Source: Amborella trichopoda (Eukaryota; Streptophyta; Magnoliopsida; Amborellales; Amborellaceae). Taken from it: a stretch of 64,000 nucleotides of DNA. The notes under the pieces were generated by a model. That model had not been told where the DNA came from, did not search any database, and worked only from the letters and a program-made list of their open reading frames with translations. The stretch spans positions 581,079 through 645,078 of the forward strand of contig NW_006497025.1 in NCBI RefSeq assembly GCF_000471905.2, in the 5' to 3' direction. Of the stretch, positions 57,401 through 64,000 are shown piece by piece. The translations under genes and the position numbers were made by a program. Numbering within the stretch: the stretch's first letter is position 1; every line of letters begins with the position of its first letter.

Positions 57401-60400
57401 TGAGTTTGGGAGCAAACTGTCAACCAGCATACAAAGGCATAAAGCCATCTACAAGGCATTCCAAAAACTGTTGATGGCACTTCCAGAAACCTTTAGATAA
57501 GTTAATTTGTGCTTTATTTGACAAAGACAAGTTGAGGGTCTTCTGGAAAACCATATTAAACAAACCAAGAGGAACAGAGGGATATATTACTCACATACCT
57601 AGGAAGAAACTTTGCCATACATGAATATCAAGAATATGCAGTTTGATACAATTGCAAGCTTAGTTAGGGAGTGTTTTGCCTCAAATCAAGGGTTGGCACA
57701 GTGCCGACCATGGTTTCCATCAAATGAAATCCCTCCCCCCTTCCTCATCATTCTATTCCCTGCTGACTGTAAAATAATACTACTTTTAGAAAAAAAATTG
57801 TTTTTTTTTGGGGGGACAGGGGCGGGGGGCGGTGCGGGGGTGGTTTGTATGAGGCAGAGTCACCCATATGCACAAAAAACCACAATATAGTTACTTATCC
57901 AACCCTTGATTAGCAGTACACAAGAAGGGAATGGCATAAGCATATTATCAACAGAGTTTAATCATTTCATCTCCCCAATCCACTTTCACATCAGGTTTAT
58001 TTCTTCTTATCATTTACCTCAGTATATTGTTGGGACATATAGTTCTGAGTCAACGATTGTTCCAGGTTTGAAAGATGAAAGAGAATCTTACTCTTTTGGT
58101 AATGTGTAATGGGTGTGATCTGGATTTTGGCCTAATTTTAAAGGACAGTGTATTACACAGTTTTTCCATTCTTAGCATCTAAAAATCGGGTATTTTATTG
58201 GTTTCAGAAGGGATAACAAAATGGCAGCAGATCATTTCCAAAAGTTTCTCATAGAATTCCATCTGCAAAAAGTCCACATGAAAACCTACTCTAGGATAGC
58301 AGCAAAAAGTTGTGGTTATCTAAGTTGCACAAGTAACAAGGTATATATTACCTGGGCACCCCATCCCACTCCAAAAGAAGAAATGGCAGAAGGTGGCGAC
58401 CATGAGCCATCTTCTCTACGGGCAATTACAATACCAGTTCCAACCTTATAAGTGACCATCAATCCAACCTTTGCAACAGTAAGAATGGCCAGGCCTTTTG
58501 CTCCTCGTAGAACAGCATCTGGGATAGACCTTTCAGGTCTCAAATAACCCACCTGAAGAAATTAGTATATGCTGGTAGTGTTAGAAGGCCATTATAAACC
58601 AAAATCATTGTTAAAACCACAAATCACCACCGTGATCCGCAAATAAGCAATAATCACCTTATACATCAGTCACTTTGTAATATAACCAAAATGACATGCA
58701 TTTCCCACTCATTACAAATATTTGAGCTTTGAGCAGTCTTCCAATATGAATAAAATATCTGAACTATGTGAACCCACTATTATTGATAAGAGAATGTATA
58801 CTATGAGACCATCTATTTTTGGTGAAGATCTTGTAATTTGGACACTAGGAACAATGCACAAAGTTCGTGAAATTTTCGTTTAGCATTGTGCTTAATCAAT
58901 GGCACACCCTTAACCATTTGATTTCACATTTACTGGCTAGGAACAAGTGCGAACTCGTTGGATAAAAAATAAACGCCCTCATCTTATACTTTCTCTATTG
59001 ATAATTATGAAAGTGAAGTGTAACAAGATGCATGCAACATACAAACAAAGATGAACTGTTCCTTTAATCAAGTCCTTCATCCCATTCATGCATTAGAACA
59101 ATTTGTCTCATTAGTCTATTGTTGACAACAAATATTTTGTGTGCTTGTGCATCATAGTAGACAATTCCCATTATAAATATAATTGGAAACAATATTCCAA
59201 AAAATGTCGGGCGGTGCCTAGGTTGCCGGGTGGGTCCAGGCTGCCCAGCACCTAGGCAGGTGCCTAGGTGGGCGCCCAGAACCTCGACAGCCTAGTAGAA
59301 TAAAAAGTTGTTTTAACGTCAGATTTTGTGTAGAAAATTAAAAAACACATATTGAGACATATTTTAGCCCATAATTCCATGCATTTCAAATTCAAAAATT
59401 AAACTTTCAAGTTTAAACTTCAAACCATTAAAGTATTAGACGATATCCATAGTCCATACCATAATCCAAACTCCTTGCACACCATAGTCCATATACAAAA
59501 ACCCTCTAATAGACCTATAAAATCTCCAAAACTAAATATAATCTCAATGGGTGATGTTGAGATTGATTTCTCGTAACTTTGATACCTTCGATCCTATGGA
59601 AATCACAAAAATCTAGTTTTCTGAGGTTTCTATCTTCTCTAAAATGGGCTCTATTGGAATTTAGGTTTGAAATGAACCTAAAGCCCACCTTTTACAATCT
59701 TATTTTTATCAAACAACCCAAAAATGCCCCTCAACGAAGGGCATTTTTTCTCCTTGGTGGGGAGCAGGCAAGGTGCCCAGGCTCCTTGGACCGCGTAGGG
59801 GCTACGCAGTCCGCCTTTTGGAACAATGAGTGGAAAACACTCAAAAAGGCATTCTAATCACCTTTGAAAAACAAAGGATATTATTTATTCACTACATTAC
59901 CCATTTCAATTTAGAATGTTCAAAGGTAACGAGGGGAAAATGTGATTGCCAATAAACACATTTTGTGGGAGAAATGCAACGCATCTCTTAGCGCCTAGCA
60001 TGGTTGTTCAGCATTTGTTAACAAATAATGTCACCAATTCTCAAAAAACGTAATTTATGAAGATTCTGGAGGAATTGCATTACATTGCAAGGTTAGCTAT
60101 TTCATTTAAAAAACTGGATGCTTTTTTTACCATCATATTTTGGTCACTTGGTAACCTGGGAAATCCGGTTTACATTTTGTTTATGGTAAAAATGGTGACT
60201 GTCTGTTCTAAAGGTCATTTCATCTCAAAAATGGAAACCTAACAATAATGAACCCATGATTGCACCACCCCGCTCGACAGGCAAGCAAAATCCTTTGTCA
60301 AGCAGCTCAAGACTGGTTCTAAATAAGCAGCTTGCCACTCCACAAATAACTCAAGGTTCTCTCAAGCAATACAATTCTGCAGACAAAAAGGAATTTTTAA

Positions 60401-61571
60401 ACATGTTATAAAGGTGGAAGGTCTAGCTAAATTTCCAACTTCTTCATTTCCTATTTTGTGACAAGGTTAGCACTTGGCACCAAGTAAAAAATACAAAGAC
60501 CAACCAGCTCTGTAAGTCTATAGAAGCCCAATGCAGAAGATTTTGCATGCTAATGACAAGATTATGACAGCTATAAATTTCATTTTCTTTTAATTGACAA
60601 AAAATGAGCCAAGGGAATAACATTTCTCCAGTTCCAGAAATCACCAGCAACTAATAGACCAAAACACCTACTTAGAGAAAGTAAAAAACAAAAATTAAAA
60701 AGAAATATGCCTTTGTGTAACTCCTGATTGTGTTTGCAGCCTTGTAAATCTCATACTCCATGGACTGCCCCCACGGGAAATTCACCCATGACCTCAATGT
60801 GCTAAGATCTGTCAAATCATGTGTCGGCAACTGTGCAGCCCGGCTGACCTGATCAAGCAAGTATGACTGAGCCGCTTCGAGACGCACCCAACAAACATCG
60901 CACACACGTTGTGGGTCGGCCAATCGAAACTTGGTCGGTAAAAGACTCCTCCCTTTTGAACAATCTCGGCAAAAAATCCCCCCACAAAACCGACAATGAT
61001 GCCTTGAACACATGATAGGATGAAACCGCACACTACATAGCATGCAAGAAGATGCGGCACTATCGGCCAACCATTTTGGAGGCTCAGCTTCAAGAATCTC
61101 TCTCATGTTGTTTGAATTCACCTCAGTGAGTGTTTGAGCCATCTCTTTCCAAGCTTCCTCTATGAGCTGGTTGTTTGATACAAGTGAGATTCTATAGCTT
61201 TGGAGATCACCTGAGGCAAGAGAGTTCACTTTGCCACGAACCACAACCAACATCTCTCTCACCACATCCCACATGGTTAGCTCCTTCTCCTCATTGAGTT
61301 GGCCCCACCCCATATCTCCTTCTGGGAAGTATCCACCATTGAAGTTGAGACCCCTCACCCATTCTTCGTGATCACTTTGGGACATTGGGGGAATGGAAAC
61401 AGGTATCCATACACCAGTTTCCTCAGAAAGAGGCATGTCATAGTAGAAATACTTCCTTTGTTTGTGGTTGTTGCCAGAATCTCCTTGGTTATGAGAAGTG
61501 CTATGAGATATTTTGTGTTTACAGTCAACTTGAATGGGAGGGCCTTCTTGAGCTTCCTCATTAGAGTCCAT
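51272..61571 (-). CDS. CFS1: FYVE and SYLF domain protein (CFS1-like)
   Basis: Endosomal PI3P-binding protein of the plant FYVE-SYLF type (Arabidopsis CFS1/AT3G43230, about 485 residues), known to link autophagosomes and endosomes. Coding exons, minus strand: 61571-60711, 58552-58352, 52931-52736 and 51456-51272, giving 480 residues. The FYVE zinc finger spans about 165-232, with WLAD (167-170), RHHCR (190-194), RVC (222-224) and all eight zinc Cys (176, 179, 193, 196, 201, 204, 224, 227). A WVNF (262-265) fits an ATG8-interacting motif. The SYLF (Ysc84/SH3YL1) domain runs from about 275 to the end, with IPDAVLRGAKGLAILTVAKV, GSWSPPSAISSFGVGWGAQ, GAGLSAAAGILGRSAEADIR and GYAACYTYSCSKGAFVGCSL. 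The PSAPP-type ESCRT motif reported for CFS1 was not seen. Intron 1 needs a GC donor; the others are GT-AG. Splice phases are consistent and no stop interrupts the model. Confidence 0.9.
51960..52442. mobile_element. TIR element in intron 3 of the FYVE-SYLF gene
   Basis: Flanked by GTTGAGAT (51952-51959 and 52443-52450), an 8-bp duplication. ACTCGG and CGAGT words are concentrated at both ends (CGAGCGAGTTACTCGG left; CTTGGCCGAGTCGAATCCC right). The middle carries tRNA-box-like words (GGTGGTCGAATCCCC near 52146, GGTTCGATCCC at 52247), so a SINE may be nested inside. Confidence 0.6.
52736..52931 (-). CDS. CFS1: FYVE-SYLF gene, coding exon 3
   Basis: Acceptor TTTTAACAG, then GGGGGAGGCGAGTTG (GGGEL), IDFIVVLRTDDAVKTFSGNV through YAACYTYSCSK and one base of Gly, donor GTATAA. 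It supplies the central SYLF strands. Confidence 0.9.
55483..56905 (-). mobile_element. 5'-truncated RTE LINE interrupted by a TIR element
   Basis: On the minus strand it begins near the catalytic box (VADDIVLINETRSDVNAKLE, 56860-56800), continues AVESKCFKISWTKIEYMECK, and after the insertion goes to the C-terminal part (DMELMVLPRVWPLIEQL) and the tail, which on the plus strand reads (ATC)n then AACTATTTGGGGTCGGC. An 843-bp element separates the two halves. Confidence 0.8.
55806..56648. mobile_element. 843-bp TIR element nested in the RTE LINE
   Basis: Flanked by an 11-bp duplication GATCCAAGGTA (55795-55805 and 56649-56659), in the 9-11 bp range of Mutator-like elements. Left end GTGTTTTCAAATGCG and inverse right end AATGTTTTAAAATGCG form a short terminal inverted repeat. 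A run of 15 G lies at 55840-55854. No coding capacity was seen. Confidence 0.75.
57810..57843 (+). other. G-rich tract with G-quadruplex pattern
   Basis: Five G runs of 4-6 with short loops (G6-ACA-G4-C-G6-CGGTGC-G5) in intron 2; the gene's transcript carries the C-rich complement. Confidence 0.5.
58352..58552 (-). CDS. CFS1: FYVE-SYLF gene, coding exon 2
   Basis: Acceptor TTCTTCAG, then GTGGGTTATTTGAGACC (VGYLRP), 67 codons to GGTGCCCAG, donor GTAATA. It starts in phase 0 and opens the SYLF domain. Confidence 0.92.
58791..58997. mobile_element. Foldback MITE, family III, copy f
   Basis: Left AGAGAATGTATACTATGAGA..CCATCTATTTTTGG and inverse right AGAGAAAGTATAAGATGAGG..GCGTTTATTTTTTATCC are terminal inverted repeats. 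The centre is rearranged relative to copy d. Confidence 0.6.
59197..59827. mobile_element. Candidate TIR element with CCTAGG-rich end
   Basis: Left TTCCAAAAAATGTCGGGCGG and inverse right TTCCAAAAGGCGGACTGCGT pair weakly; the left end is rich in GCCTAGG words typical of some plant non-autonomous elements. No exact target duplication was established. Confidence 0.35.
60711..61571 (-). CDS. CFS1: FYVE-SYLF gene, coding exon 1
   Basis: 287 codons from ATG at 61571 (MDSNEEAQEG) to SYTK. It contains the plant-specific N-terminal part (YYDMPLSEETGVWIPVSIPP, WVRGLNFNGGYFPEG), the whole FYVE finger and the WVNF motif. The frame remains open 12 more codons into the intron, so retention would add a short tail. 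Confidence 0.93.
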
Positions 61572-62734
61572 CCTTGAGCAACCATCCTCAATTTGTAGAG
61601 CATCGAGCTGGCTGAAAGGCTCCTATTTGTCAGGAAACCCCTAATATTATCAGATTTGCAGAAAACAATACTCACAAAAAGGAAACTCTTAAGAACATTC
61701 CGTAAATAGGCCAATAGAGGGACAAGGAGATCGACAACATAAAGATGAATTTAAGAAACTGAGACATAAAAATTGAATATAGAAACTTAAAACATCATGT
61801 CAGCAACTAAGCCACAACTACAATTGAAGCTTCCTAAAAGATTAAACACTTCACAATTTATAGGGTGTCCTACTGCTCAACGTCTCCATAGTTTACGATT
61901 TAAAAATTCATATATGCACTATTTGCTTGATTAGATAAATTTTAGAACCCTAGATGCTGCAATCTAAATGGTCTTGTAACATCTAAATTCATAAGACACA
62001 TATTAATGACAGGTGACTGGTCCTCAAATTCATATTGCATAAGAAAGCCCAAACCTGACATATCTTTAAATGAATTCATTAAAGACGCTTGAGCCTTGTT
62101 TCCCAACAAAGTAGTTTCTATTATTTGTACTACATTATTACGCCAATTGTAAATGGGTGCATGCATGTCGCAAAATAAGAAGGGACCCTATCACTAGAGA
62201 GATTGTAGGGTAGTGAGAAGGGGATCCCTTTTATTACTGCAACACGTGTCTCTTAGAAGGGACTCCTTTATTTTTAAGAAATGTATACTCTATAATTATC
62301 CAGAAACCAGAATTGCATGGTTTGAAAAGATGTGATTTATTATTTTCTCCCTTTGCAACCCTTTGAAAAGGTGTGTGGTTTATTCATCTCTCCCTAGAAG
62401 TGTGGACTTTTATGCAAGTGCAACCCTTTGAAAAAGTGTGGATGCGACCATTTGAAAAGATGCTGATGGAACCATTTGAAGAAGTGCGTGGTTTATTATT
62501 CTCTCCCTTGAAATAATATATTGTCATTAAAATTTGGAATAAGTATTATTAATTTATTCTAATAATGTAATAACAATTCTATAAATTTGTTTCCAATTAC
62601 ACCATTATTCTTTATGTTCATATATTTCCATTCAATATACTATTTCAACTCATATCACACTATTTATATAGCATTTTAATAAGGGTGAGGGCCTTCAACT
62701 TTCCCTTAACTCGTCTCAGGCTGGGTAAAGGAGG
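61572..62734 (-). other. Upstream region of the FYVE-SYLF gene
   Basis: Expected to hold the promoter and leader; no TATA box or start site could be fixed. Between 62320 and 62510 the words CCATTTGAAAAGATG and AACCCTTTGAAAAGGTGTG recur four or five times as an irregular short tandem repeat. Confidence 0.4.
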
Positions 62735-62890
62735 TGGGATGGGTTAGGTAGGCAGCTAACATAAAACTTTGCCACATCTTATCATAAATCTTTAACCTAT
62801 ACTATATGCTCAAGCAAGGGCGTTCCCCTTAAGCGACGCAACTACACCACACCAAATCATTGGGATAAGGCTTGGATGATGATGATTTTA
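62735..62890 (+). mobile_element. Mini-element made of RTE LINE head and tail
   Basis: GGTTAGGTAGGCAGCTAAC, CTTTAACCTATAC and GGCGTTCCCCTTAAGCGACG match the head of the LINE at 40326-40500. Then CAAATCATTGGGATAAGGCT and (GATGAT)n match the RTE 3' end. The whole coding region is missing, leaving about 155 bp. Confidence 0.7.
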
Positions 62891-63304
62891 ATGAAACCTG
62901 CAAAGCAAACACATCTACTAGTATCTATAAGAAAGAAAAGTACTCAACATATGTGATCATGTTGTCTAGATTGGTCGAAGGAAAGCAACAATGTCACTCG
63001 AGTGCGTGGGTCCAAGAGAGGTGGGTAGGTTCACTATGGTGTCTAAGCCTCTAGGGCACAAAAGGAAATCATGTCAATGGGGGTGTGGTTCAGGAACGCA
63101 ATTAGGTGTAAAGTTAGCAGGGATGGTATGGTAAAAATGTGATCTAATATTTGGAGCAGCGATTTGGAGTTTTAAAATCATTTTCTAAGCCTCTAGAGGA
63201 TCATACTCTATGGTGATTAAAAAATTGCCAATCAGGATTCCCGATCCGGATAAGGAATTGCCCAAGAACATGCATATTCTTGGCCTTAATTAAAAGGTCC
63301 AGAC
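62891..63304. other. Intergenic, nothing recognised
   Basis: No gene or repeat could be supported. Confidence 0.4.
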
Positions 63305-63318
63305 AATATATAATATAT

Positions 63319-63556
63319 CATCACCATCATCATCATCATTACCATCATCATTTGAACCTTATCACAACTATTTGGGGTCGGCTACACAAATCATGTTCTG
63401 CCATTTGTCTCTATCAAAGGGCATAACCTAAGTCAGACTGCAGGCTACCATATCCCTTATCATTACTTCTATCCATGTCCTTTTGGGGTTCTCCTTACCC
63501 TTCTAGAGCCTTCCACTTGAACCAAATAGCCCCTCCTAACCAGTGTTATTCTAGTT
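63319..63556 (-). mobile_element. 5'-truncated RTE LINE with 14-bp target duplication
   Basis: The plus strand begins with the inverted (ATC)n tail, then AACTATTTGGGGTCGGCTAC and the inverse of the last coding part. It is bounded by AATATATAATATAT at 63305-63318 and 63557-63570, a clean target-primed insertion. Confidence 0.85.
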
Positions 63557-63584
63557 AATATATAATATATCTAACTGATATCAC

Positions 63585-63700
63585 AACGTTTCAATTGTGC
63601 TATTGGCTAAAGTTCTCCGACCTTTGCCATAAGGTCCGAGGTTTGGAACACCCCCACCCCCAAACAATAAGACTCAGACCTCCAACATTAAGGTTGTTAA
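63585..63700 (+). mobile_element. SINE-like unit, decayed tRNA boxes
   Basis: TATTGGCTAAAGTTC (A-box-like, about 63601) and, 36-40 bp later, GGTCCGAGGTTTGGAAC (B-box-like, about 63633-63650) match the layout of tRNA-derived SINEs. Ends are not defined. Confidence 0.35.
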
Positions 63701-64000
63701 ACAAGGTCTAGCCAAATAGGCTCTTCACGTTATTTGTAATAGTTCATAACGTCAAATTTTACATACTATATATAATATAGAATTTTTTTTTTTTTTTGCA
63801 ATAGTTATCTGTTTTTTTTCCCATATCACAAATCCGATCGTGATTGGTAGGTGGGCAGTCCACCGCATCGATCCAATTTTTACAACCTTGGTTTTTAATA
63901 TAGATAAGCATTTTGCTTTTCCCTTTTTTTTTTTTATATCTTTTTGTGTGCGTGCATCTATTCTCTTTTGGTGGTTTATTATAATTATGTTTATTTGGTT
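63701..64000. other. AT-rich window end, nothing recognised
   Basis: Several T runs (63782-63797, 63811-63820, 63922-63938) and no supported feature. Confidence 0.4.

Larger units (their letters stand above)
52932..58351 (-). other. Intron 2 of the FYVE-SYLF gene (5.4 kb)
   Basis: Phase 0, CAG then GTAATA to TTTTAACAG. It holds a (GATA)n(GA)n microsatellite (53041-53085), a SINE-like tract near 54150-54215 (GAGGTTATGGGTTTGGAG), an RTE LINE with a nested TIR element, and a G-rich tract at 57810-57843. Confidence 0.85.
58553..60710 (-). other. Intron 1 of the FYVE-SYLF gene, GC-AG type
   Basis: Exon 1 ends ACAAAG and the intron begins GCATAT; the acceptor is TTCTTCAG. Only this junction joins SYTK to VGYLRPERSIPD in frame. 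The nearby GT (AGGAGTTAC) would put the next exon out of frame with an early stop. The intron contains a family III foldback (58791-58997) and a GC-rich TIR-like unit (59197-59827). Confidence 0.8.

Noticed and set aside
61299-61714. Open frames overlapping FYVE-SYLF exon 1 in other frames
   Set aside because: Explained by the real exon; no recognisable content.

Overview
This is a nuclear, AT-rich stretch of a flowering-plant genome. The evidence is spliced genes of plant-only families (a BES1/BZR1-type brassinosteroid transcription factor and an FYVE-SYLF protein like Arabidopsis CFS1), plant-type RTE LINEs, hAT/DUF659 transposase relics, and dozens of MITE-like foldback elements. Two assembly gaps (7778-8148 and 21310-22002) mark it as a draft scaffold. 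I cannot name the species; the RTE-rich repeat set would fit a magnoliid or early eudicot, but that is a guess.

Two host genes look intact. (1) A BES1/BZR1 homolog (BEH4-like), + strand, two coding exons 34315-34530 and 37570-38235, 293 codons, with the basic N-terminal DNA-binding region, GSK3-type Ser/Pro sites, the VKPW.GE.IH docking segment and a C-terminal LELTL EAR motif. (2) An FYVE-SYLF gene, - strand, four coding exons spread over 51272-61571 (480 codons). Its first intron has to be read as a GC-AG intron, and its large introns are filled with transposon debris. A third locus (7537-8465, + strand) holds only the last two exons of a conserved-looking gene that I do not recognise. A broken copy of a GTE-type bromodomain/ET gene lies at 5170-6080, enclosed between TIRs and a TAA target duplication that suggest gene capture by a PIF/Harbinger-like element.

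The rest is repeats. 1-3620: two hAT transposase relics, one hit by a small hAT MITE with a perfect 8-bp duplication, plus a possible old LTR between them. 9700-19800: foldback elements, one RTE LINE fragment, one LINE tail, a SINE-like unit. 19800-28900: a pair of 2.3-2.7 kb pyrimidine-rich repeats containing a 165-bp tandem array (2 units in one copy, 6 in the other) and a hairpin, then elements inserted one after another at the same 8-bp target. 28900-32300: more foldbacks. 38300-49100: a hairpin just beyond the BES1-like stop, an almost full-length but decayed RTE LINE, four foldback elements side by side, a 230-bp tandem array, a Stowaway-type MITE. 55480-63560: RTE pieces with clear target duplications and a 150-bp element made only of an RTE head and tail.

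The two intact genes show no functional link to each other: one acts in brassinosteroid-responsive transcription, the other is expected on PI3P-bearing endosomes or amphisomes. The most unusual theme is a group of foldback families that keep a common internal palindromic core while their ends differ. No tRNA, rRNA or known microRNA gene was recognised.
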